Shown here: positions 19,057-27,054 of the stretch, piece after piece | How the letters are laid out: every line of letters starts with the position of its first letter | Numbering within the stretch: position 1 is the first letter of the stretch | Source: an uncultured Acidobacteriota bacterium | GTDB taxonomy: Bacteria; Acidobacteriota; Blastocatellia; Pyrinomonadales; Pyrinomonadaceae | Direction: 5' to 3' | NCBI GenBank assembly: GCA_937873515.1 | Contig: CALMYB010000014.1 | Coordinates: forward strand, 1-60,307 | Length of the DNA stretch: 60,307 nucleotides | Made by a program: the position numbers and the translations under genes | Notes under the pieces: generated by a model | Databases searched by the model: none | Seen by the model: only the letters and a program-made list of their open reading frames with translations | What the model was told of the DNA's origin: nothing

Positions 19057-19919
19057 TTCAAAAAGACCGCACCGCCAAACGTCGCGAGCAAGATCACGCT
19101 GACGAAGGCATTCGTCGTAAAAAATGCGGCATTCATCCTTGAAAGGTCATCCGCTTTTACAAGCGTGTGTTGATAAAAGAGAAGCACGCCGACCGCTATC
19201 ACACCCGCAAGCGAGAGCCATGCCATTCCTGTAACGAGCCAAAGGAAGACCAAAACTATGAACGCTTGAAAATGAAATATCCTCGCCATCCAAAGCGCCC
19301 GTGCGACCCCGATCTTTGCGGGTACGGAGTATAGTCCGGCCTTGCGATCAAATTCTATGTCCTGGCAGGCATACAGAACGTCAAACCCAGCCGTCCAGAC
19401 GAGTACGAAAAGCGAGAGGAGAATTGGCACCTCGTCAAAAAGACTGCCGCGAACTGCGATCCAAGCCGCCGAAGGCGAGATCGCCAGTGCCGCTCCGAGG
19501 ATAAAATGCGCGAGGGCGGTGAAGCGTTTGGCGTAGCTATAGCCGAGCACGAAAAGAAGCGCGACCGGCGAAAGAGCAAAGGTCAGCCAATTCAGCGAAT
19601 ATGCCGCGAGCAAGAAGACTGCGATCGAAACATAGAGAAATGCCCACGCAAAGCCAACGCTCAACTTTCCGCTCGGGAGTTCGCGATTTGCTGTTCGCGG
19701 GTTTTGAGCATCGATATCGCGGTCAGCGATACGATTAAAGGTCATTGCCGCAGAACGGGCACCTACCATTGCGACCGTGATCCAAACGATCTGTTTAATC
19801 GTCGGCAAGCCACCTGCCGCAAGGATCGCTCCTAAGAATGCAAAGGGAAGAGCAAAAAGGGTATGCTCGAACTTGATCATTTCGAGCGTGGTCGTAAATC
19901 GCCGCCAGGTCGTGGTCAT
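19053..19919 (-). CDS. mqnP: UbiA-family prenyltransferase, probably MqnP (menaquinone)
   Basis: This 288-residue polytopic membrane enzyme has both Asp-rich UbiA motifs: [12 protein letters not shown] near residues 62-73, and a second site around [16 protein letters not shown] near 183-198. It has about nine hydrophobic helices. UbiA enzymes attach polyprenyl chains to aromatic acceptors. In genomes using the futalosine route the 4-hydroxybenzoate-type enzyme is usually MqnP, and mqnE lies 4 kb away on the same strand, so menaquinone synthesis is the best guess. UbiA or another aromatic acceptor cannot be excluded. Confidence 0.8.
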   Translation of the reverse strand: MTTTWRRFTTTLEMIKFEHTLFALPFAFLGAILAAGGLPTIKQIVWITVAMVGARSAAMTFNRIADRDIDAQNPRTANRELPSGKLSVGFAWAFLYVSIAVFLLAAYSLNWLTFALSPVALLFVLGYSYAKRFTALAHFILGAALAISPSAAWIAVRGSLFDEVPILLSLFVLVWTAGFDVLYACQDIEFDRKAGLYSVPAKIGVARALWMARIFHFQAFIVLVFLWLVTGMAWLSLAGVIAVGVLLFYQHTLVKADDLSRMNAAFFTTNAFVSVILLATFGGAVFLN

Positions 19920-19990
19920 TGCTTGAAAAAGCTAAAGTTTAGCACCTTAAGCCACTTAAGTCGTCTCGCGAAACGAACCTCTGACCCCTA

Positions 19991-20524
19991 ATGCCCAGCG
20001 GCCGCACACACGATCTCATTACTATTGGCCTCGCAATACCTGCGGCTGCGGGTTCATTCGGTGTCACTAAAAACTTCACGGCTGCTATGGTCTTTGCCGC
20101 AGCATTCATTTTCGGCGGCCTGATGTTCGGGCCGGACTTGGACACACGCTCAAAGCAATATTCCCGCTGGGGCGTTTTCCGCTTTCTTTGGTTCCCGTAT
20201 CGCACGTTCTTTAAGCATCGCTCGCGCTTCTCGCACGGACTGATCCTCGGCACGGCGATCCGTGTGATCTATTTTTTGGGAGTTTGCTCGCTGATCGTGA
20301 TCGCGGGTTCATGGATCTACGCGGCGGCGGTCGGCGGAAAGGTCATCTCGATCGCGGAGTTTACCGCGTTTTGGCGTTCATTGGGTGAGACGGTGCGGAA
20401 TAACGTCGGTGATCGGCTGCTCTTAACGGTCTTTCTAGGATGTTGGCTCGGCGCCGCGAGCCACACGTTCACAGATCTTGCGGGCACCTACATCAAGACT
20501 GGCAGCCGGCCGAAACTCTTTTAG
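19991..20524 (+). CDS. DUF2227-type putative metal-binding membrane protein
   Basis: This 177-residue protein begins MPSGRTHDLITIG and has FGPDLDTRSKQYSRWG and KHRSRFSHGLILGT blocks. Those His and Asp residues (HD, PDLD, HRSRFSH, SHTFTD) match the putative metal-binding membrane family DUF2227. About four hydrophobic helices are present. The role is unknown; a hydrolase-like metal site resembling that of membrane metal-dependent YdjM-type proteins is possible. Its stop overlaps the convergent gene's stop by 4 bp. Confidence 0.75.
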   Translation: MPSGRTHDLITIGLAIPAAAGSFGVTKNFTAAMVFAAAFIFGGLMFGPDLDTRSKQYSRWGVFRFLWFPYRTFFKHRSRFSHGLILGTAIRVIYFLGVCSLIVIAGSWIYAAAVGGKVISIAEFTAFWRSLGETVRNNVGDRLLLTVFLGCWLGAASHTFTDLAGTYIKTGSRPKLF

Positions 20525-21741
20525 CCCTTGCCGCCAGTACGAGCGGTTACGAGGCGAAGAGCGTGCTTGCGGACGGCTTCGGGCACGTTTCGGTCTTTTG
20601 TCAGGCCTTGAAGGTCGCGCAGTTGTAGCCGGTTCATTATCGACATCGAGTTCCCGAGAGGCGTTCGCGGATTTCGCGCAAGGCTAAGCTGGATCATATA
20701 GCTGCGGCCCCATTGTTTGTTCATCGAGATCTGCCGCAGCACTTCTTCGGGAACGGTTCGCATCGTTGCGATCTTCTCGACCTCTTGCTCCGTGATCTTT
20801 GGGTTGTTGATAACGGCCGAGGAAACAAGCTTGTTCGGGTCGCGTATCAGGATATTGCGTGCTTCGCGGTCGCCCTTCATACCAAGTTTGACGCGGTCCT
20901 TGACGCCCATACGCATTATGCGATTGAGCACAGAGATGCGCTCGTTCGTCGCCTCATCCTCGGAGTGAAGCTCGCCCAGGATCTTCGCCATTATCGCCTG
21001 ACGCTGCTCCTCGCTCTCCTCGTAGATCTCTTCGATGTACTCGAGGCTCAGCCAAGAATCGTCCGTCTCTCGATCAAGAACTTCGATGTGCTTGGCGATC
21101 AAGAGAGCGTCTTCCTCGGACATCTCGTTCTCTTCGAGGTCTTCGGCAAACTCGGCCTGCTCCAGGAATTCGGCCGCGGCTTCATTGCCTTGTGCGCGAA
21201 GTTCACTGGCGATCTGTGCGGCACCGCGTTCTTTCTCGAAGAATTCGCGTTTTGTTTCCGCGGCCCGGCGTTCTGCTTCAGGCGAGCGATTCGGATTCGC
21301 AAGGATCGCGTCAATTATCGCCGCGTGACGGATAAGGAGCTGCTGATTTAGAGCGATGCGTTCGAGAAGTCCGCCGTCTGATGTCGAGCGGGCAAGGGTT
21401 TCGATCGATTCGGGAGGTGTCGTCGGGTTTGAAACGACCGCGGTGTAGATCTCGACCGGCATTGCGGTCGAACGAGCAAAATGTGCAAGAACCGGCGGCG
21501 CAGCTTTTTCAGAACGCAGCTGCATTTCGAGCGAATCGATCGCTTGGCTGCCGAGTGTTTCGTGAGCATTCGCCGAGAGTTCCGCATCGTCGCCGTTCGC
21601 CAGCCCGACAAGCAGTTCGAGCAGATCCTCGCCCGGCAGCGGCAAAAGGCCGCGCGAGGCCGCGAGCTGCGCTGGACGCGGTGCCGCACCGGTCAGAACG
21701 GCTGAAACGGCGGGATTTACTGAATAGATCTCGACGGACAT
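20521..21741 (-). CDS. Helical-repeat protein of unknown function
   Basis: This 406-residue soluble protein is almost entirely helical and rich in Glu and Ala. Recurrent words such as VVSNPTTPPESIETLARS, ILANPNRSPEAERRAAE, VINNPKITEQEVEKIATM and LARNPRTPLGN share an NPxTP/S pattern. They look like ~20-30-residue alpha-helical repeats of the HEAT or leucine-rich-repeat-variant type. There is no signal peptide. Such folds usually bind proteins. The function is unknown. Confidence 0.75.
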   Translation of the reverse strand: MSVEIYSVNPAVSAVLTGAAPRPAQLAASRGLLPLPGEDLLELLVGLANGDDAELSANAHETLGSQAIDSLEMQLRSEKAAPPVLAHFARSTAMPVEIYTAVVSNPTTPPESIETLARSTSDGGLLERIALNQQLLIRHAAIIDAILANPNRSPEAERRAAETKREFFEKERGAAQIASELRAQGNEAAAEFLEQAEFAEDLEENEMSEEDALLIAKHIEVLDRETDDSWLSLEYIEEIYEESEEQRQAIMAKILGELHSEDEATNERISVLNRIMRMGVKDRVKLGMKGDREARNILIRDPNKLVSSAVINNPKITEQEVEKIATMRTVPEEVLRQISMNKQWGRSYMIQLSLARNPRTPLGNSMSIMNRLQLRDLQGLTKDRNVPEAVRKHALRLVTARTGGKG

Positions 21742-21924
21742 AGCGAAGTGCCCAGAAAAACAGCGGCAGGCAAGCTAATTCTAGCAAAAAGAGAGGTGTT
21801 AAGTCTCACTTTCTTGGGTCTTTGGCCCCACTAGGAGAACAAATCTAGAAACTTTGAAGGATTTTTCTCAAAAATGCGCTAAATTCCGTATTTCCTGTAA
21901 AATAGATATTTTTCGAACCTTGCA

Positions 21925-23262
21925 ATGATCAAAGAACAACTAGAGAAACTTATCGCCGACAGACATGCAAAGATCGGCGTGATCGGCCTTGGATACGTCG
22001 GATTACCGCTGATCGTCGAGTTCGCGCTTAAGGGCTTTTCGACGATCGGTTTCGAAGTCGATGAGAAGAAGGTCGAGCAGCTCACCGCCGGCACTTCCTA
22101 CATCGTCGATGTTCCGGATGCGAACGTTGCCAAATGCGTTGGTGAAGGCAAACTTATCGCTACGACGGATTTCAGCCGTCTCGGCGAATGCGACGCGATC
22201 ATCATCTGCGTTCCTACGCCTCTGCGAAAGACGAAGGACCCGGATATGAGCTTCATCCTTTCGGCCGGTGAAAAGATACAGGACAGCCTTCGCTGCGGCC
22301 AGCTCATCATTCTTGAATCCACGACCTATCCCGGAACTACGGATGAGGTACTCGAACCGATGTTCGAAGAAAAGGGCTTCAAGGTGGACGAGGACTTCTT
22401 GCTCGCGTTCTCGCCGGAAAGGGTCGATCCCGGCAATCCACAGTTCCAAACACACAATATTCCGAAGGTCGTGGGCGGCGTAACGGACGATTCGACCGAC
22501 GTCGCCGCGATGCTTTACGGGCAGATCGTCAACGAGGTTCATCCTGTGTCGAGCGCACGTGTTGCCGAGGCTGCGAAATTGTGGGAGAACACCTTCAGGG
22601 CGATCAATATCGGAATGGCGAACGAGATGGCAAAGCTTTGCAATGCTCTCGGCATCGATACTTGGGAGGTCGTAAGGGCCGCGGCGACGAAACCATTCGG
22701 CTTTATGCCGTTCTTCCCGGGACCGGGAATCGGTGGGCACTGCATCCCGCTCGATCCGCACTATCTCTCGTGGAAGGCGCGCCAACACGGCTTTGATTCG
22801 AAGTTCATTTCCCTTGCGGAACAGGTGAATTCGACGATGCCGAATTACGTCTTTGACCTCGTGTCGGCCGCGTTGAATCAACAGAAAAAGGCGGTCAACG
22901 GCTCGAAGGTGCTGATCTTGGGGGTCGCATACAAGAAAGATATCGACGATATGCGCGAATCGCCCGCTCTTTCGATCATAGACCTTCTGCGGGCGGACGG
23001 AGCTGACGTCGTATATCACGACCCGTTCGTCGCTGAGGTTACGTTCGACCACGCATACACGATCGGACACGGCGAGCCGCTCTACAATCAGGAACTTACG
23101 GACGAGCTTATTTCGGGTGCTGATTGCGTCGTGATCTGTACGGAACACTCGACGGTGGACTACAACCGCCTCTGCGAACTCGCCGGCGTCGTTGTCGATA
23201 CCCGAAACGCCCTCTCACCTGAGATCCGGAAAGGCTGCCATGCAAGGATCGTTCGGTTGTAG
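21925..23262 (+). CDS. UDP-N-acetylglucosamine 6-dehydrogenase-type nucleotide-sugar dehydrogenase
   Basis: This 445-residue NAD-dependent enzyme is expected to oxidise C6 of a UDP-HexNAc to the uronic acid. Its N-terminal Rossmann motif is GVIGLGYVGLPLI (residues ~17-29). The catalytic Cys is in GPGIGGHCIPLDPHYL, and VPTPLRKTKDPDMS is typical of the WbpA/TviB/WecC group. A C-terminal UDP-binding domain contains VLILGVAYKKDIDDMRESP. The UDP-GlcNAc 2-epimerase gene follows within 10 bp, so the pair probably supplies UDP-ManNAcA or a related uronate for surface polysaccharide. Confidence 0.9.
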   Translation: MIKEQLEKLIADRHAKIGVIGLGYVGLPLIVEFALKGFSTIGFEVDEKKVEQLTAGTSYIVDVPDANVAKCVGEGKLIATTDFSRLGECDAIIICVPTPLRKTKDPDMSFILSAGEKIQDSLRCGQLIILESTTYPGTTDEVLEPMFEEKGFKVDEDFLLAFSPERVDPGNPQFQTHNIPKVVGGVTDDSTDVAAMLYGQIVNEVHPVSSARVAEAAKLWENTFRAINIGMANEMAKLCNALGIDTWEVVRAAATKPFGFMPFFPGPGIGGHCIPLDPHYLSWKARQHGFDSKFISLAEQVNSTMPNYVFDLVSAALNQQKKAVNGSKVLILGVAYKKDIDDMRESPALSIIDLLRADGADVVYHDPFVAEVTFDHAYTIGHGEPLYNQELTDELISGADCVVICTEHSTVDYNRLCELAGVVVDTRNALSPEIRKGCHARIVRL

Positions 23263-23272
23263 TTAGGTGGCA

Positions 23273-24370
23273 ATGCAAAAGATTCTCCTAATAGCGGGTG
23301 CTCGGCCGAATTTTATGAAGGTCGCGCCGATCTACGCCGAGATGAAACGGCGCGCCGGTGCTTTTGCGCCCATGATCGTCCACACGGGCCAGCATTATGA
23401 CCAAGCGATGTCGGATGCGTTCTTCAGCGATCTAGGAATGCCGGAGCCTGACATCAATCTTGGCGTCGGTTCAGCGTCCCATGCGCAGCAGACGGCAAAG
23501 ATAATGACGCTCTTCGAACCGGTCGTAGAAAGGGAAAGGCCGGACTGGGTCGTTGTTGTAGGTGATGTCAATTCGACCATCGCCTGCGCTCTTGTCGCGG
23601 CGAAGATGGGCGTCAAGGTCGCGCACGTTGAAGCCGGGCTGCGTTCACACGATCGTACAATGCCCGAGGAGATCAACCGTATTCTCACGGACTCGATCTC
23701 GGACCTTCTGCTTACACCTTCACCCGATGCGGATGAAACGCTTCGCCGCGAAGGCGTCGATGAGAGCAAGATCCGCTTTGTCGGTAACGTGATGATCGAT
23801 TCGCTGCTAGACCATCTGAAAGTTTCGGAGCGGTCGAACATTCGTGAGACGCTTGGAGTTTCTGCTGGTGAATACGCCGTAACTACGCTGCATCGCCCGT
23901 CGAATGTCGATGATCGAGAAATATTCGCAGGTATCGTTGGCGCTCTCGTCAAGATCTCAGAACGCCTGCCGATCATCTTTCCGGTTCACCCGCGGACGAG
24001 ACAGAAGCTTGCTGAATTCGATCTCGAACGAGCTCTCGTCGATTCGCAGATAAAGCTGATCGAGCCGCTCGGTTACCTTGATTTTCTGCGCATTTACAGC
24101 GGAGCAAAGCTCGTCTTGACGGATTCCGGCGGACTGCAGGAAGAGACGACCGTTCTCGGCATCCCGTGTTTGACTCTACGAGAGAATACTGAACGTCCGA
24201 TCACGATCGAGATGGGCACCAATGTCCTTGTCGGTGTTGATCCTGCGCGGATCTTGGAAGAGGCGATCAGGTCGCTTGATGCGGAGCGGCGAGAACTTCA
24301 AACTCCACCGCTTTGGGATGGGAAGGCGGCCGAGCGGATATGTGATGCACTGGAAAGACCCGCTGCATAA
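23273..24370 (+). CDS. wecB: UDP-N-acetylglucosamine 2-epimerase (non-hydrolysing)
   Basis: This 365-residue enzyme interconverts UDP-GlcNAc and UDP-ManNAc. Diagnostic blocks are GARPNFMKVAPIYAEM at the N terminus, HTGQHYDQAMSDAFF, HVEAGLRSHDRTMPEEINR, TLHRPSNVD and LTDSGGLQEET. ATG at 23273 follows AGGTGG at a proper distance; a GTG two codons upstream is also possible. It is 10 bp behind the dehydrogenase gene and certainly in the same operon. Length and motifs are standard. Confidence 0.93.
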   Translation: MQKILLIAGARPNFMKVAPIYAEMKRRAGAFAPMIVHTGQHYDQAMSDAFFSDLGMPEPDINLGVGSASHAQQTAKIMTLFEPVVERERPDWVVVVGDVNSTIACALVAAKMGVKVAHVEAGLRSHDRTMPEEINRILTDSISDLLLTPSPDADETLRREGVDESKIRFVGNVMIDSLLDHLKVSERSNIRETLGVSAGEYAVTTLHRPSNVDDREIFAGIVGALVKISERLPIIFPVHPRTRQKLAEFDLERALVDSQIKLIEPLGYLDFLRIYSGAKLVLTDSGGLQEETTVLGIPCLTLRENTERPITIEMGTNVLVGVDPARILEEAIRSLDAERRELQTPPLWDGKAAERICDALERPAA

Positions 24371-24388
24371 CCTAAGTTACGCAGCGGG
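24359..24388. terminator. Hairpin between convergent genes
   Basis: CCCGCTGC (24359-24366) pairs perfectly with GCAGCGGG (24381-24388), extended by TAAC/GTTA, around a short loop. It overlaps the wecB stop and lies between convergent genes, so it may end transcripts from both sides, although T-runs are weak. Confidence 0.5.
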
Positions 24389-24414
24389 CCGTTCTATGAT
24401 CCAAAATTTCCTCT

Positions 24415-24897
24415 TTACTTCTTTTCCATCGGGTAGCCCGCTTGTTTCCAAGCCTCGGTACCGCCCTTCATTGCAAAAACGTCTTTGTAACCTTTTTCGA
24501 TAAGTTTGACTGCCAGACCGGCACTCGTATGTTCGTTCGGTCAGGAACAGTAGATTATTATCTTTTTGCCTTTCGGGATCTTGCTGTACTCCGCCTCGGG
24601 AGCGAGCATCGGTATGTTGATCGCACCCGCGACGTGCTCGACATCAAATGCCGATTGACTGCGGGAATCTATAAAGACCGCCTCTTTCGCATCAAACGCC
24701 TTTTTTGCATCTTCGAGCGTGATCCGCGGAGCTTTCGCCATCGCCTCTTCGTGCGGATCGGGCGTCGGTGTCGTTACAGCGATCTTTTTCGCGGACGAGT
24801 TGCCGTTGTCCTTTGAGATCGCGATCGGCGCCGCCGATTGGCACCCTGCGAAAACAGCCAGGCTTAGGAGCGCTGAAAGTATAAGTAGATTTTTCAC
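24415..24897 (-). CDS. Selenocysteine-containing rhodanese-like lipoprotein (in-frame UGA)
   Basis: Read through one TGA at 24541-24543, this frame encodes 160 residues. Before the TGA are a lipoprotein signal ([19 protein letters not shown]), a Thr/Pro linker and the N-terminal half of a rhodanese domain (residues ~57-118: [34 protein letters not shown]). After it come [20 protein letters not shown] and [20 protein letters not shown], a normal rhodanese C terminus ending in TAA. The UGA is residue 119, two after the Cys of the active-site loop, in a Cys-Ser-Sec-Pro-Asn-Glu context where relatives carry Cys. A hairpin with a GGUCU loop starts 17 nt after the UGA. The start overlaps the stop of the peroxiredoxin gene upstream (ATGA). 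A role in sulfur or selenium transfer or peroxide-linked redox is inferred. A nonsense mutation is the alternative but is less likely. Confidence 0.85.
24511..24543 (-). promoter_or_regulatory. Bacterial SECIS element (UGA plus hairpin)
   Basis: Reading the minus strand, TGA (24543-24541) is followed after 17 nt by TGCC-GGTCT-GGCA (24523-24511). This is a 4-bp stem with a GGUCU apical loop, preceded by an outer G-C/A-U extension across one mismatch. As I recall it, the E. coli fdhF SECIS has the same GGUCU loop at a similar distance, and the SelB contact depends on such a loop. The position within the coding sequence right after the UGA is where bacterial SECIS elements sit. Confidence 0.8.
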
Positions 24898-25355
24898 TTT
24901 TCTCCGAATGCCGCGAGAACCTCGTCGGCGTGTTTTGAAACATCGACCTTGTCGAAGATCTTCACGATCTTGCCTTGTTCGTCTATAAGGAACGTCTTTC
25001 GGAACGTACCCATATATTTACGGCCGTACATCGATTTCTCGCCCCAGACGCCGTAATCATTAACGATCTTCTTGTCGGTATCGGCAAGAAGGTCAAAGGG
25101 GAGCTGGAATTTCGAGATGAATTTCTGATGCGACTTCTCATCATCGGTCGAAACGCCGAGGACCTTTATGCCTTTCTCGTTGAAGACCGCATCAGCGTCG
25201 CGAAAGGAGCATGCTTCCTTCGTGCAGCCCGGCGTATCGTCCTTCGGATAGAAATAAAGCACGATCCGCTTTCCCTTAAAGTCAGAGAGCTTAACGGTCT
25301 TGCCGTCCTGATCCTTGGATGAGAAATTTGGTGCCTTATCGCCTGTCTTTAGCAT
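24894..25355 (-). CDS. bcp: Bcp-type thiol peroxidase (peroxiredoxin)
   Basis: This 153-residue cytoplasmic peroxiredoxin of the BCP/PrxQ class reduces hydroperoxides. The peroxidatic Cys lies in [15 protein letters not shown] and the resolving Cys is five residues on (CTKEAC), which is the BCP alpha-2 arrangement. Family blocks [17 protein letters not shown] and [11 protein letters not shown] are present and length is standard. Its TGA overlaps the ATG of the Sec-rhodanese gene by 4 bp, so the two are co-translated. This suggests linked thiol or selenol redox functions. Confidence 0.93.
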   Translation of the reverse strand: MLKTGDKAPNFSSKDQDGKTVKLSDFKGKRIVLYFYPKDDTPGCTKEACSFRDADAVFNEKGIKVLGVSTDDEKSHQKFISKFQLPFDLLADTDKKIVNDYGVWGEKSMYGRKYMGTFRKTFLIDEQGKIVKIFDKVDVSKHADEVLAAFGEK

Positions 25356-25401
25356 TACCTAGTATTCTGATGTATTTCGCGTCGCGCCGCAACGCTGAAA
25401 G

Positions 25402-26409
25402 CTACTTGGCTTTCCCGAAGTTCCACTTCAGGCCGGTCGTGAATAGAAAATCGTTCTTTTCCGTATTCAGCGGAGGATCGTTATTAAAGCGATTCCCGAT
25501 CGTAAAGAACACGCCGACACGCTTCGTTACATCGACAGAAACGGTCGAATCGCTGATAAAGCGGAACTCCTGCTTATCGGTGATGTTCTGATAAAAAGTA
25601 AGAGTTCCAAGGACCTTAAGGCGGCCATTGAACCTGTGCTTGAACACGGTGCCCGCGAGCCCTTCGGGCGTGTCGGTCTTCGCGTCATCCTGCCAGGTTC
25701 GGTTCCATGCTATTCCACCGAGGAGATCAAGCTCGGTCCGATCATTCTTGATCGTGTGATGCCCAAGGCCTGCACCTACGATCGAACGGAAGATCAGCTT
25801 CTTTGGCCGGTCACGCTCAAAGTCGTAGGAGACGAAGCCGAACCGCTTCTTGTCGATATTGCGGTCGTAGCGTGCGCCGCCCCAAAACGCATTTGAGGTC
25901 GTGATCGCAGTGCCGGATCCTCGGCTCGAAAACCATAGACTTCTTGCATAAACGGTCAACTTGTCCTTGGTGCCCTCTTTGACCGCCCGGAGACTTGTGG
26001 TCAAAGTTGCCGTCTCCGAGTTGCCTGAGGCATAGTTATAGCCGATCGTAGCGTTGCCGGTCCAACCGCTGAAAAAACCGAAGGCCCGGCCTTGGCCGAA
26101 AAGCTTGGGTTGCGGTGCTTTTTCTGGAGCCTCCGCCGCCTTCGCTTGTGCTTTCGCAGCGTCTGGCGGAGTTTTCACTTCAGGCTTTGCTTCGGCGACC
26201 GATTCCGGCGATATTTTTTCGACCATCGAAGCGGCTATCTTGATCACGCCGGCATATGTTGTCTCCACCTCGATCGCTTCATCGGATCGGTTCACGATCG
26301 TGCCGGTTACGCGATCGCCATTCTTCAAGGTAATGTGGTCGCCAACTGCGAATGTCGTGGATGCGAACAAGATACAGGAGAACATTAAAGCTGAGATCGT
26401 TTTTATCAT
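25402..26409 (-). CDS. DUF481 outer-membrane-barrel-like protein
   Basis: This 335-residue exported protein has a signal peptide (MIKTISALMFSCILFASTTF) and a small N-terminal domain (HITLKNGDRVTGTIVNRSDE) of the LSm/PRC-like kind. An Ala/Pro/Lys linker near residues 80-110 follows, and then a DUF481 domain of amphipathic strands to the C terminus. Strand motifs include TGNATIGYNYASGNSETATL and LLGGIAWNRTWQD. DUF481 proteins are salt-induced or outer-membrane beta-barrels of unknown function. The frame stays open upstream to 26742, but that region is non-signal-like and overlaps the divergent gene, so ATG 26409 is used. Confidence 0.8.
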   Translation of the reverse strand: MIKTISALMFSCILFASTTFAVGDHITLKNGDRVTGTIVNRSDEAIEVETTYAGVIKIAASMVEKISPESVAEAKPEVKTPPDAAKAQAKAAEAPEKAPQPKLFGQGRAFGFFSGWTGNATIGYNYASGNSETATLTTSLRAVKEGTKDKLTVYARSLWFSSRGSGTAITTSNAFWGGARYDRNIDKKRFGFVSYDFERDRPKKLIFRSIVGAGLGHHTIKNDRTELDLLGGIAWNRTWQDDAKTDTPEGLAGTVFKHRFNGRLKVLGTLTFYQNITDKQEFRFISDSTVSVDVTKRVGVFFTIGNRFNNDPPLNTEKNDFLFTTGLKWNFGKAK

Positions 26410-26517
26410 TTCTTTACTGCCGGGAGGAATTGCCCAAGGAGACATGAATTGAAATAATCCTAACATTCTGAGGACTCGATGTGAACGGGCGGCCGAAGGA
26501 AGCCTGGCAGGCAGAAA

Positions 26518-27042
26518 ATGAGATTTTTTAATGAGAAAACCGCTCTCGAACGACTTTCGGACATTCGAAGCCGGTTTGCCGAACGTATTCAGCACGATTT
26601 CGAGCACAAGGCGAAAGACTGTTCGACCTGCGAGACCAAAGGAGCTTGCTGCCTCGACGCGCACTTTGTGAATGTTCGCATCACGCGGCTCGAGGCGGTC
26701 GCGATAGTGCGGGAGATCGAACAACTGCCTGCCGAAAGCCAAGCTTCCATGCGCCGGAAGATATTAGATACGGTCGAAAGATTCGGGCTGGACGATGCTG
26801 CCGAAGACGGTCGGCAAACCTACGCGTGTCCGCTATTTGAACGTGAAATAGGCTGTTTGGTGCATCACACGGCGAAGCCTCTTCCGTGCATTGCTCACGC
26901 ATGTTATGAGCGGAAGGAGGACCTCCCGCCCGATAAACTGCTGCAGGAGAGGGAAGTGCGTGTTTTTGAGCTATCGAGAAGAACTTATGGTTCGGACGGC
27001 TTGCCGAAACCTTTGCCCGTCGCGCTTAAGCATCTGCTCTAA
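26518..27042 (+). CDS. YkgJ-family cysteine-cluster (zinc/iron-chelating) protein
   Basis: This 174-residue protein has the CxxCxxxxCC pattern of the YkgJ family (CSTCETKGACC near residues 40-50). It also has later cysteines in ACPLFEREIGCLVH and LPCIAHACY, together giving a probable metal or Fe-S site. The family is generally predicted to bind zinc or iron; roles are poorly defined. It has no signal peptide and stands alone, convergent with sppA. Confidence 0.78.
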   Translation: MRFFNEKTALERLSDIRSRFAERIQHDFEHKAKDCSTCETKGACCLDAHFVNVRITRLEAVAIVREIEQLPAESQASMRRKILDTVERFGLDDAAEDGRQTYACPLFEREIGCLVHHTAKPLPCIAHACYERKEDLPPDKLLQEREVRVFELSRRTYGSDGLPKPLPVALKHLL

Positions 27043-27054
27043 GCCGAATTCCGG

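Noticed and set aside
24541..24897. A truncated rhodanese or plain pseudogene ending at the UGA
   Set aside because: The frame downstream is intact for 41 codons in rhodanese-like sequence and a SECIS-like hairpin follows; a degrading gene would be expected to carry other damage.
26410..26742. Extended N terminus of the DUF481 protein
   Set aside because: The extension is Arg-rich without a signal and overlaps the divergent YkgJ-like gene; ATG 26409 starts a clean signal peptide.
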